IMG/VR virus record: IMGVR_UViG_3300047409_000361
Location: 1 to 50,516 of that record
DNA from: a virus
Strand: one strand, 5' to 3'
DNA: 50,516 bases
Shown here: piece after piece, positions 43,374 through 50,060 of the stretch
Position numbering within the stretch: position 1 is the stretch's first letter
How the letters are laid out: every line of letters begins with the position of its first letter
The notes under the pieces: model-generated
Seen by the model: only the letters and a program-made list of their open reading frames with translations
Databases searched by the model: none
Told to the model about the DNA's origin: nothing
Made by a program: the position numbers and the translations under genes

Positions 43374-43600
43374 CAGCCCTCCGTAGCGGCAGCGCCCTGC
43401 TCACTCTGAGGCATCGGGAACACCACGCGCTCACCGGACTCAGCAGCCACCAGCATCGGGGAGACGTACGCCTCGCCCTCCTCGGGCTCCACCGGCTCGG
43501 GAAGGTCTACCTGCTCCTCCGGTGCTGTCTCCTCCACGGCGTCGGCTACCACCTCGATCGGCTCTTCCTGCGGGTCGTCGACGGTCGGTGTCTTGGCCAC
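43373..43600 (-). CDS. 75-aa acidic protein
   Basis: GTG start six bases after AGGAG. The sequence is Glu/Pro/Val-rich (EEPIEVVADAVEETAPEEQV, DLPEPVEPEEGEAYVSPMLV) with a short less acidic end (GERVVFPMPQSEQGAAATEG). It is located between two fibre genes that share an N-terminal domain. It could be an assembly chaperone or a linker protein; nothing decides this. Confidence 0.65.
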   Translation of the reverse strand: MAKTPTVDDPQEEPIEVVADAVEETAPEEQVDLPEPVEPEEGEAYVSPMLVAAESGERVVFPMPQSEQGAAATEG

Positions 43601-43608
43601 AGCTGCTC

Positions 43609-44538
43609 CTAGTAGATGACGTGCGAGAGGACGCTGAGCTTGGGAGCCGAGACCGCGCCGCCGTTCAGCTGTGCGCCCGTGATGGTGAGGTTCGCCAGCT
43701 GAGTTCCCGTGATGTTCGCGGTCGGACTGATCTGAGTGGTGGTGAGCGTGTTGTTGGCCAGCTGGGTGCCGACGATGTTGGCGGTCGAGGAGATCTGCCC
43801 GCCCGCGATGTTCGCGGTCGCAGAGAGCTGGGAGCCAGTGATGTTTGCGGTGTTGCTGATCTGCGTCGTGGTCAGGGTGTTGTTGGCCAGCTGAGTGCCC
43901 ACCAGCCCGGCAGTACTAGAGAGCTGAGAGCCGGCGATGTTCGCTCCAGCCGCCAGCTGGGCTCCGACCAGGCCGGCGTTGGCAGCCAGCTGTGAGCCGG
44001 CGATGTTCGCCGAGCTGTTGATCTCGTTGGCGAAGATCGTGCCGTCCAGGATCTTCACCCCGGTCACCGCACCGTCCTGCATGGCCAGGGTGTCGATGGA
44101 GTTGTTCGCCACCACCTGCGGGATGGAGTTGGACTCCAGGACGCTGACCGGAACGCCGGAGTTGTTGATGAAGACCAGACAGGCGTTGCCCGCCAGGGTC
44201 GGCTTGGTGTTGTTGACCTGCAGCACCGTGGTGGAGACCGCTGCGTCGAACCAGATGTACTTCAGCAGGGTGTTGGCACCGGTGATCGTGTAGTCGACAC
44301 CGTTGTAGACGATGTGCAGGTTGGCCCAGGTGATCCCGCCGGGCGGGGTGTTGGCGGTGACTGTGTAGCCGGTGACCCGATGGATGTTGTCGTGGATGTC
44401 CTCGGCGTAGACGTACCCGCGCCCGTTCTCGCGCGCCAGCTCATAGGTCTGGCCCAGTCGTCTCTCGATGTCGGTGAGGAAGTGGTCGAGCTCGTCGTAC
44501 AGGATCGACTTGATCTCTGCGCGGGTGTCCTCATCCAT
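43609..44538 (-). CDS. Tail fibre protein with beta-helix-like repeats, 309 aa
   Basis: After a helical start (EIKSILYDELDHFLTDIERR) comes TANTPPGGITWANLHIVYNG, the domain shared with the 1527-aa fibre. The second half consists of repeats of the type AN(I/L)xGxQLxxTAN (for instance ANIAGSQLSSTAG, ANITGSQLSATAN) about 12-18 residues long, likely a beta-solenoid or trimeric shaft. The protein ends LSVLSHVIY, close to the TTTHMIY end of the next gene upstream. Start supported by GGAAGGG eight bases before ATG. Confidence 0.75.
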   Translation of the reverse strand: MDEDTRAEIKSILYDELDHFLTDIERRLGQTYELARENGRGYVYAEDIHDNIHRVTGYTVTANTPPGGITWANLHIVYNGVDYTITGANTLLKYIWFDAAVSTTVLQVNNTKPTLAGNACLVFINNSGVPVSVLESNSIPQVVANNSIDTLAMQDGAVTGVKILDGTIFANEINSSANIAGSQLAANAGLVGAQLAAGANIAGSQLSSTAGLVGTQLANNTLTTTQISNTANITGSQLSATANIAGGQISSTANIVGTQLANNTLTTTQISPTANITGTQLANLTITGAQLNGGAVSAPKLSVLSHVIY

Positions 44539-44553
44539 GCTCTGACCCTTCCG

Positions 44554-45573
44554 TCAGTAGATCATATGGGTAGTCGTCATCATCTTGTGGACAGGAACGG
44601 CGAAGTCGCCGATCTGGAAGGTGCCAACAGCGCCGATGTCGATCTGCGGGGTCTTGATCGCGTGGTCCACGATGTTGATCGTATCCACTGCACCGGGTGC
44701 TAGCTCGGCCTGCGTGACCTGCAGGGAGAGCCAGTCCGAGCCGGTCCAGCCGTGCAACAGCCCAGCGCCATCGGTCCACAGGTCTCCGATGTCCTCGCCG
44801 GCCATATCCGTGGGCGCGTCGGCCTGGTAGTACAGGACGATCTGCGCATCCGTGATCGACTGCTGGTCGGAGACCAGCACGATCGAGTTCACGATGCTCG
44901 AGTCCATCACCTGGTTCCAGGTCACCCCGTCGTAGCGGTACAGGTCGTAGCCCTGCACCCACAGGTCGTTGACCTCAGCCGAGGGAGCGCTGGATAGGTA
45001 CCAGATCACGATCCTGGAGTCGGTTCCTGGAGGGACCAGGGCGTTCACGGCCTTGGCCAGGTCCACCGAGGCCTTGTTGTCCAGGTCCGCCTTGGGGACC
45101 TTCATCGGCTTCCAGCCGGTGTCGTCCCAGACGTAGGACTGCCAGTCGTCCACGTCTACCCAGATGTCACCGACGATCGGCACCAGCGGAGGACGTGGCG
45201 CAGGGGTGATCGTGGCTCCGCCCCCGGCAGCAGCAGGCTGCCATGCCTCGCCATCCCAGACGTACTGCTTGTAGTGGGCGTCGTCGTCGAACCAGGTGTC
45301 GCCGATGCTGATGTCGGAAGCGGTCGGTGCCTCGGGGCCGACGAAGGTCAGGTGGCCGGCGATCCCTCCCGCCACGTCCTGCCAGGCAGCATGGTCGGAG
45401 TCGTAGACGTACAGCTGTGAGGTGTCCGACCGGTAGATCAGCATCCCGGGATAGGCAGCCTCCACCAGGTCGGCTGTGGGCGTGTCGGGGTCGACATCGA
45501 AGATCTGGACGTAGGTGGACTCGACCGGTACCCGCTGACCCAGGCGAGGACTCTGAGCCTGGTCGTACACCAT
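44554..45573 (-). CDS. Minor tail/fibre protein with Trp-rich WDG repeats, 339 aa
   Basis: This protein contains a series of short repeats with GDTWFDDDAHYKQYVWDGEA, GDIWVDVDDWQSYVWDDTGW, DLWVQGYDLYRYDGVTWNQ and DLWTDGAGLLHGWTGSDW, each pairing a GD(I/L/T)W start with a Y/W-D-G-xx-W end. Such repeats form small three-stranded units in phage fibres. The C-terminus ends VHKMMTTTHMIY, similar to the end of the 309-aa fibre. No Shine-Dalgarno is visible; the gene starts nine bases after the preceding stop. Confidence 0.72.
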   Translation of the reverse strand: MVYDQAQSPRLGQRVPVESTYVQIFDVDPDTPTADLVEAAYPGMLIYRSDTSQLYVYDSDHAAWQDVAGGIAGHLTFVGPEAPTASDISIGDTWFDDDAHYKQYVWDGEAWQPAAAGGGATITPAPRPPLVPIVGDIWVDVDDWQSYVWDDTGWKPMKVPKADLDNKASVDLAKAVNALVPPGTDSRIVIWYLSSAPSAEVNDLWVQGYDLYRYDGVTWNQVMDSSIVNSIVLVSDQQSITDAQIVLYYQADAPTDMAGEDIGDLWTDGAGLLHGWTGSDWLSLQVTQAELAPGAVDTINIVDHAIKTPQIDIGAVGTFQIGDFAVPVHKMMTTTHMIY

Positions 45574-45582
45574 GACCAGAGA

Positions 45583-46266
45583 CTAGTGCGGTAGCAGCTG
45601 GGTGTACGTAGTGAATCCCGAGGTAGCCGCGTTCCCACCCGGTCCGGCGACACCCTGGAGGCCCTGGATGCCCGGAGGACCGATGGGTCCGACCGGTCCG
45701 ATCGGGCCCTGCGGACCGGAGCCGATCCGGTTCACCGTGATCGCTCCCTGACCGACGTTGGTGGCCTGGGTGGAGCGCACCCAGACGTTCACGGTGTCTC
45801 CGCCCGCCGCGCGGTACGGGTGCGCGATGTCGACGAAGAAGGGCTGGCCGACCTGAGAGGTGCGCGAGGAGCGAGCCACCGTGGCCCCACCAGAGGTGAA
45901 CCAGATCTCCCGCAGGCCGGCCACCGCGTCGTCGAACCTGACCCAGGCGCTGATGCAGTAGTCACCGGGCACGGTCAGCACCACGTTGGAGCTCGAGATG
46001 AAGGTGCTCAGGTCGTCGTAGGCCACCGCTCCCCAGACCGCCGTGGTGTCGGTGTTGGCTGCCACCGGGAAGGTCGAGGCCACGCTCGCACGGGCCATCG
46101 ACTGCAGGATCTGCCCCATCGGGCCGGTCTCGCCGATGCTCCCCTGATCGCCCTGCGGACCCTGTGGGCCGGCTGGACCTGTGGCTCCGCGGGGACCGAT
46201 GCCCTGCATCACACCGGTTCTGACCTGGATGCTCCCGCCGTTGACCAGGCGTACCACGTTGCTCAT
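45583..46266 (-). CDS. Collagen-like tail fibre protein with C1q-like domain
   Basis: In this 227-aa protein residues about 24-50 are G-X-Y triplets (GPRGATGPAGPQGPQGDQG), and a second collagen-like run lies near the C-terminus (GPQGPIGPVGPIGPPGIQG). Between them, a domain with GDYCISAWVRFDD and GDTVNVWVRSTQ resembles the trimeric C1q/TNF jelly roll seen in phage fibres. A trimeric fibre is expected. The second collagen run after the globular domain is less common. It overlaps the tagged gene upstream by ATGA. Confidence 0.8.
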   Translation of the reverse strand: MSNVVRLVNGGSIQVRTGVMQGIGPRGATGPAGPQGPQGDQGSIGETGPMGQILQSMARASVASTFPVAANTDTTAVWGAVAYDDLSTFISSSNVVLTVPGDYCISAWVRFDDAVAGLREIWFTSGGATVARSSRTSQVGQPFFVDIAHPYRAAGGDTVNVWVRSTQATNVGQGAITVNRIGSGPQGPIGPVGPIGPPGIQGLQGVAGPGGNAATSGFTTYTQLLPH

Positions 46267-46907
46267 GCTGTCCTCGGCTTCCGGTTGGCGTAGAGAGCAC
46301 CACCGCCCGTGGCAGCAGCGCCAGCACCCAAGGTGCCTAGCATGACCTTGCCGCTGAGCAGAGGCGAGTGCTCCGGCTTGGCGGCTCGCTCGGTGGCACC
46401 GACCCCACCCATCGGTCGGGCCACGTTGGCAGCCGAGCGCTCGCTCACCATCTTCTTGGCCCCCTGAGCCGAGGCAGTACCGGTTCGCTTCTCCGCCGCC
46501 GCAGCCTGGTAGAGCTGGGTCTGGGCACCCTTGCGTGCTCTCCCGCTACCACTGAACCGACCGATCCCCCGAGTGTCCGGGACCGCCTTGGCTGCCTGGA
46601 TGTGCTGGGCGACCTTCTTGCCCTGCGCGCCTGCCGCCAGCCGTTGTGCGGCGTACGCATCGCCCTTGGCCGCAGCTGCCATCAGCCTGGGTGCGATCTT
46701 GGCGTAGGACTTCTTGACCCCGAACCAGGAGTCCACATGCTCGTGGGGCTTGGCCACGATCTCCCCTGATCTCTTCTTGGCCATCGCCTTGATCCGCTTC
46801 TTCTTGTCCTTGGCGATGTCGCTGATGGCCGCTCGGTTGTTCCCGTAGGCCATCGAGTACTTGGAGAACAGGTCTCCGTGGTCCACCCCGAACGCGCTCT
46901 GCATCAC
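46263..46907 (-). CDS. Tagged protein with C-terminal glycine-zipper anchor, 214 aa
   Basis: The N-terminus MMQSAFGVDHGDLFSKYS carries the tag. The body is basic and Ala-rich (KDKKKRIKAMAKKRSGEIV, GRFSGSGRARKGAQ). Near residues 189-207 lies VMLGTLGAGAAATGGGALY, followed by ANRKPRTA. The architecture of tag, basic body, Gly-zipper and basic end equals that of the 117- and 124-aa proteins in the head module 27 kb away, although this gene sits among fibre genes. A second ATG directly follows the first; both start the same protein. Confidence 0.75.
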   Translation of the reverse strand: MMQSAFGVDHGDLFSKYSMAYGNNRAAISDIAKDKKKRIKAMAKKRSGEIVAKPHEHVDSWFGVKKSYAKIAPRLMAAAAKGDAYAAQRLAAGAQGKKVAQHIQAAKAVPDTRGIGRFSGSGRARKGAQTQLYQAAAAEKRTGTASAQGAKKMVSERSAANVARPMGGVGATERAAKPEHSPLLSGKVMLGTLGAGAAATGGGALYANRKPRTA

Positions 46908-47290
46908 ATCACCGTGGTCCTCTGGTTGATGGTGACCTCGCCCCGGATCAGGCGCTGGACCTGGTTGCCGGCGAACTCGTTACCATCGTTGACCGTGATG
47001 AACAGGTCGTACTTGTACTGGCCTGGCACCAGCGCTCCAGTCACCAGGTCCTCGATATGGAGCTGGATCAGCCCCTCCTCCGAGGACAGGTTGATCTCCG
47101 GGATCTCCCCGTCGATGAACACATCTGGCGTGGTCAGGGACAGCTGGGTCGCGCCCTGCATGTTCTTGATGTCCAACCGGCACGGAGGGATCACGTTGTA
47201 GGGCTTGTCCATCTCGTCGGTGTAGACGATGGTGGCGGTCCAGTCCTCGCCCTGGTCGATGTCCAGCGGGACGTAGGCGGCACCCATCAC
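46904..47290 (-). CDS. Ig-like/BppU-type baseplate or fibre domain protein, 128 aa
   Basis: The start is GTG at 47290 in a GTGA overlap, or ATG at 47287. The form AAYVPLDIDQGEDWTATIVY, PPCRLDIKNMQG, VFIDGEIPEINLSSEEGLIQ, HIEDLVTGALVPGQYKYDLF, RLIRGEVTINQRTT matches my memory of the small Ig-like domain seen in BppU/LtfC-type phage proteins (idqGe.f...i......G.p..l.......a........GN......d...i...l......l..G.Y.yDl......g....l..G.v.v...vT). It probably bridges tail fibres and baseplate. Confidence 0.62.
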   Translation of the reverse strand: MMGAAYVPLDIDQGEDWTATIVYTDEMDKPYNVIPPCRLDIKNMQGATQLSLTTPDVFIDGEIPEINLSSEEGLIQLHIEDLVTGALVPGQYKYDLFITVNDGNEFAGNQVQRLIRGEVTINQRTTVM

Positions 47291-47691
47291 GCGCTCCAGG
47301 ACTTGGATCGACCCGAGTACCCGCTCGGACCTCTACCGAAGATCTTGGGCCCGGGCCGGTAGCGGTCCACGGATGCAGCAGCTGTGGTGCTGATCGCCGG
47401 TTCCCTGACCTGCTCGAGCGTCGACCTGGACGCGGTGCGAGCCGAGCGACCAGATGACTTCGGGGTCTGACCCCCGAACACGTTGCCCCTCTCCTGGGGC
47501 AGCCGAGCAGCGGTTCTGCCCGCCTTGTGGGCCTTCAACCGCTCAGCGGCGTAGGCGATCTTCTTCTCCCCTGGGGCCATCGAGCGGTTCGCGGGTATGC
47601 GCATGTGCTCGTACTTCCCGGCTACTGCGGCCAGGCCCTTGGGCACGCCCTTGCTGATCTCGCCATGGTCGACACCGAACGGACTGATCAC
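47287..47691 (-). CDS. Tagged basic protein (SPFGVDHGEISK motif), 134 aa
   Basis: The GTG at 47691 lies in a GTGA overlap with the preceding stop and places the tag (MISPFGVDHGEISKG) at the N-terminus; Pro replaces the usual Ala. The alternative upstream ATG would bury the tag. The remaining sequence is very basic and Ser/Arg-rich (SGRSARTASRSTLEQVREPA; GRGPSGYSGRSKSWSA) with GEKKIAYAAERLKAHKAGR in the middle. No hydrophobic anchor. It forms a pair with the next tagged gene upstream. Confidence 0.74.
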   Translation of the reverse strand: MISPFGVDHGEISKGVPKGLAAVAGKYEHMRIPANRSMAPGEKKIAYAAERLKAHKAGRTAARLPQERGNVFGGQTPKSSGRSARTASRSTLEQVREPAISTTAAASVDRYRPGPKIFGRGPSGYSGRSKSWSA

Positions 47692-47954
47692 GGCAGCACC
47701 CTCTTCTGACGACTGACGTTGCCCTGCATCTCCTGCAGCTTCCACCGTGAGGCACCCCGGAAGCCGTGACCGAACTCCTCACCGGACTTGCGGCCTCTCC
47801 GCCCGGCCAGGTGCGCGGTCTTGCGCGCGGTCATGTAGTCCCGGCGGTTGAAGGCCTTGGGACCGGCCAGCCTGCCTACAGCTCCACCCTCACGCAGCGC
47901 ACCGGGGATGCCCTTGCTGATCTCCCCGTGCTCTACACCGAAGGCGCTCCTCAT
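47688..47954 (-). CDS. Tagged basic protein (SAFGVEHGEISK motif), 88 aa
   Basis: The protein begins MRSAFGVEHGEISKGIPG, the consensus form of the tag. It is strikingly basic (RRDYMTARKTAHLAGRRGRK) and ends RQKRVLP, nearly identical to the RVLP ending of the 187-aa tagged protein at 17461. No hydrophobic segment. It is the first tagged gene in transcription order. Confidence 0.75.
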   Translation of the reverse strand: MRSAFGVEHGEISKGIPGALREGGAVGRLAGPKAFNRRDYMTARKTAHLAGRRGRKSGEEFGHGFRGASRWKLQEMQGNVSRQKRVLP

Positions 47955-47976
47955 GTCTCCAGTCTCCCGACCCGCG

Positions 47977-48456
47977 CTAGTCGCTGTTGGTGGCCTTGAG
48001 AGCGGCGATGAAGTCCTCTTCCTTCTCCCCCATCACCAGCACCAGGTTCTTGTTCACCGTGGGATCTGCCATCTCGAGCTGGGTCAGCCTGGACTCCTTC
48101 ATCACCAGCTCACCCGCCTCGTGCACGCTCTTGGGATCACCCATCATGGCGCTCGGCCAGACCGCGGCCAAGAGCTTCTCCAGGCGTAGCAGCTGCAGCC
48201 CCAGAACGGTGTCCCGCTGCAGGTTGGTCAGGTAGGAGGCGTCGTGGTTGAGCTGCTCGTCCATCAGCTGATGGACTTCCTTGTCGCTGTTGATCCCGAG
48301 GGTCTCGGCGATCTCAGACGGCAGCTTCCCGCCGGCCCTCATCTCGAAGACCAGCTGTACCAGCTCCCGATGCTCCTGGGCCTTCACCAAGGAGGTCTTG
48401 GACCGTGTGCGACGGCCCGCCTGGTGGGAGCCGATAGGTGTCACCTCGTCCTTCAC
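47977..48456 (-). CDS. HTH protein, candidate terminase small subunit
   Basis: GTG start six bases after GGAGG gives 159 aa. GGKLPSEIAETLGINSDKEV is a probable helix-turn-helix; long helices follow (TVLGLQLLRLEKLLAAVWPS, GELVMKESRLTQLEMADPTV) and a terminal FIAALKATNSD. Small terminase subunits combine an N-terminal HTH with an oligomerisation helix, and none other is visible; but it lies about 12 kb from TerL, so another DNA-binding role remains possible. The gene overlaps the 3' end of whiB by 143 bases. Confidence 0.6.
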   Translation of the reverse strand: MKDEVTPIGSHQAGRRTRSKTSLVKAQEHRELVQLVFEMRAGGKLPSEIAETLGINSDKEVHQLMDEQLNHDASYLTNLQRDTVLGLQLLRLEKLLAAVWPSAMMGDPKSVHEAGELVMKESRLTQLEMADPTVNKNLVLVMGEKEEDFIAALKATNSD

Positions 48457-48886
48457 GGAAGTCCTCCACTACCTCTGCGACGGTGCGCTCACCGTCATCC
48501 AGCTTCTTGAAGATACGCCTGCGGACCCGCCCCGAGGTGCCTGCCCAGACGCCGTACTCCTCGCGCGTGGACAACGCCCACGTCAGGCACTCAACGTACA
48601 CAGGGCAGACATCGCAGAGCTTCGAGGCGGCTCGCACCTGCCTGATCGACATGGTGGGCTGCTCGTCATCATCCCCGAAGTAGTAGTTGACCCCTACGCC
48701 GCGGCAGTGAGCTTGCTGTTGCCAGTCGGGGTAGAGGTCGTCGATGTGGTAGCTGACCCACCGTTCAGAGTCCTGATCGGGGACGAACTGACCGGACTCG
48801 GTGATCCAGTCGTCAAGGCTCCAGCTTGAGGGCGATGGCCTGCTCCATGGTCTGCCGTCCGTAGAGGGCGATGCAACAGGCGTCAT
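48314..48886 (-). CDS. WhiB-family iron-sulfur transcription regulator
   Basis: The ATG at 48886 has AGGA five bases upstream and gives 190 aa. Four Cys (61, 91, 94, 100) in AHCRGVG, KLCDVCPVYVEC and the GVWAG turn (112-116) followed by TSGRVRRRIFKK are the hallmarks of WhiB proteins, which bind a 4Fe-4S cluster and work with the host's primary sigma factor. The N-terminal 55 residues are longer than usual. The C-terminal 45 or so residues beyond the family core overlap the next gene. It may redirect host or late phage transcription. Confidence 0.92.
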   Translation of the reverse strand: MTPVASPSTDGRPWSRPSPSSWSLDDWITESGQFVPDQDSERWVSYHIDDLYPDWQQQAHCRGVGVNYYFGDDDEQPTMSIRQVRAASKLCDVCPVYVECLTWALSTREEYGVWAGTSGRVRRRIFKKLDDGERTVAEVVEDFREGRGDTYRLPPGGPSHTVQDLLGEGPGASGAGTAGLRDEGRREAAV

Positions 48887-49289
48887 AGAGGTCCTGGTCG
48901 TCCCCACACAGCGGAGCATACGCACCGTGAGTCACATGGATGTAGTCCTTCACCGAATCTTTGTTCGCATGGCCATCTCCCACGACGTGCTTCTTCCAGG
49001 TCCCCACGTTCACCAGATGCACGCTCACATGGCTCGCCAGGTAGGCCATCACAGCACCCTTGAGCTCGCTCAGGGCCATCGAGTACTTCACGTTGTTGCC
49101 CAGCAGCGTGTCCTCGATCCACACCGCATCGGCATCGTGGAAGGTGGCCAGATCACGCACCTGGCCGGCGATCGCATGCAGCTGGTTGGGACGCGCGTAG
49201 TCCTCGGGAGCATTCCAGGACCAGACGTAGGGCAGCTCCTCGTCCCACCCGAAGCAGGCCACCTTGTGGACGCCCAGGTCCACGCCCAT
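48813..49289 (-). CDS. RuvC-like Holliday junction resolvase
   Basis: The ATG at 49289 gives 158 aa and places MGVDLGVHKVACFGW at the N-terminus, as in the RuvC family; a longer frame upstream is open. D4, E59 (VWIEDTLLG) and the acidic cluster GDDQDLYDACCIALYG (D130/131, D133, D136) form the expected catalytic tetrad. It should cleave four-way junctions before packaging, by analogy with other phage RuvC-like enzymes. It overlaps whiB by 74 bases. Confidence 0.85.
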   Translation of the reverse strand: MGVDLGVHKVACFGWDEELPYVWSWNAPEDYARPNQLHAIAGQVRDLATFHDADAVWIEDTLLGNNVKYSMALSELKGAVMAYLASHVSVHLVNVGTWKKHVVGDGHANKDSVKDYIHVTHGAYAPLCGDDQDLYDACCIALYGRQTMEQAIALKLEP

Positions 49290-49294
49290 CAGGT

Positions 49295-49375
49295 TCAACG
49301 TCTGGTCCGATGGGTCATCACGTAGACCACCAGCCCTACGGCCAGCAGGATCACGATCAGCCACAGGACGCTCAT
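49295..49375 (-). CDS. 26-aa single-pass membrane mini-protein
   Basis: The ATG lies in an ATGA overlap with the previous stop. The product MSVLWLIVILLAVGLVVYVM and THRTRR has one transmembrane helix with a basic cytoplasmic end. A similar tiny protein is encoded 0.7 kb upstream. Coupling overlap and composition support a true gene. Confidence 0.5.
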   Translation of the reverse strand: MSVLWLIVILLAVGLVVYVMTHRTRR

Positions 49376-49536
49376 GTTTGCTCCACCTCTACTGAGTGGT
49401 CGTGCTCGGTGGGCTCAACCTCACGGTCACGACGCAGACGCATGAGTGTGGTGATGAAGCCGGGGACGTGGCAGTCCGGGTCGTCACACTCATGGATCAA
49501 ACCATCGAGGCTCACATCAGTACGCATCACGCTCAT
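49372..49536 (-). CDS. 54-aa protein with CxxxxC motif
   Basis: The start lies in the ATGA overlap after the RTX gene. The sequence contains IHECDDPDCHVPGFITTLMR, so two Cys and two His in a short span that could bind metal, then a basic RLRRDRE and an acidic/His end (EHDHSVEVEQT). Function unknown. Confidence 0.55.
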   Translation of the reverse strand: MSVMRTDVSLDGLIHECDDPDCHVPGFITTLMRLRRDREVEPTEHDHSVEVEQT

Positions 49537-49952
49537 AGCAGCACGATGATGGTCTCGCAGTTCTTCACGATGTCGTTGCGGTTCACGATGCAGCGGTCAC
49601 GTCCAGGCCCGCCGTTCACGAGGTCACGGCTGTGGTCCACGGAGCGGATCACGTCGTTGCCGCGCATCCCGTAGAGGGCATCTGCTCCGCCTCTACCGAA
49701 GATCCGGTCGTTGCCACCGAAGCCGAAGATCGCATCCCGACCTGCAGTACCAGGGAGCCGGTCCGCGTTGCGGCCACCGAAGATCAGGTTGAACCCAGAG
49801 GGAACAGGCACAGGCGGCGGAGGCGGCTGACAGTGGTGGTCACCGTGGTGCTCACCGTTGTCGCAGGGATGGTCATCTGCCGAAGCGGCAGGAATGGTGA
49901 ACAGCCCGATGGCTGCCACGGACGCGGCAACAGCCGCCAGCTTGATCATCAT
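49533..49952 (-). CDS. Secreted protein with RTX (haemolysin-type) calcium-binding repeats
   Basis: This 139-aa protein starts with a signal peptide (MIKLAAVAASVAAIGLF, Ala-rich cleavage region ASADDHP). A His/Pro-rich segment (HHGDHHCQPPPPPVPVPS) leads to about five RTX-type nonapeptides (GRDAIFGFGGNDRIFGRGG, ADALYGMRGND), and the end GGPGRDRCIVNRND with KNCE matches secreted RTX proteins encoded in actinobacterial chromosomes. Gene size is short. It is likely host-acquired. It should be exported and fold with calcium outside the membrane. What it does for the phage is not evident. Confidence 0.82.
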   Translation of the reverse strand: MMIKLAAVAASVAAIGLFTIPAASADDHPCDNGEHHGDHHCQPPPPPVPVPSGFNLIFGGRNADRLPGTAGRDAIFGFGGNDRIFGRGGADALYGMRGNDVIRSVDHSRDLVNGGPGRDRCIVNRNDIVKNCETIIVLL

Positions 49953-49967
49953 GGCTGGACCGTACCC

Positions 49968-50060
49968 CTATCGCACGCGCCCGCGTAGGGGCAGCGCGAG
50001 CAGGATGATGATCACCAACAGCTCGATCACCACGATCCACTGGAAGACTTCTCGGCTCAT
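49968..50060 (-). CDS. 30-aa single-pass membrane mini-protein
   Basis: The ATG overlaps the stop of the nuclease-like gene (ATGA). The product MSREVFQWIVVIELLVIIIL and LALPLRGRVR contains one transmembrane helix flanked by charged ends. No domain. Its arrangement next to a secreted protein suggests an envelope role. Confidence 0.5.
   Translation of the reverse strand: MSREVFQWIVVIELLVIIILLALPLRGRVR

Noticed and set aside
39966-43409. A 1147-codon open frame on the plus strand opposite the large tail fibre gene.
   Set aside because: Low-complexity, Arg/Gly/Val/Asp-rich translation without any domain; it mirrors the codon bias of the real minus-strand gene, as do similar long frames at 10197-12995, 13110-15614 and 32675-34651.
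47692-47745. An ATG at 47745 as start of the 134-aa tagged protein.
   Set aside because: It would put 18 residues before the tag; GTG at 47691 in a GTGA overlap places it at the N-terminus like other family members.
8198-47954. The tag as a DNA-level repeat such as a recombination or binding site.
   Set aside because: Third codon positions differ freely between copies; only the peptide is conserved.
49290-49364. A longer RuvC start at 49364.
   Set aside because: The added residues overlap the 26-aa membrane gene and are Arg/Gly/Asp-rich; the family starts just before the first catalytic Asp, as with ATG 49289.
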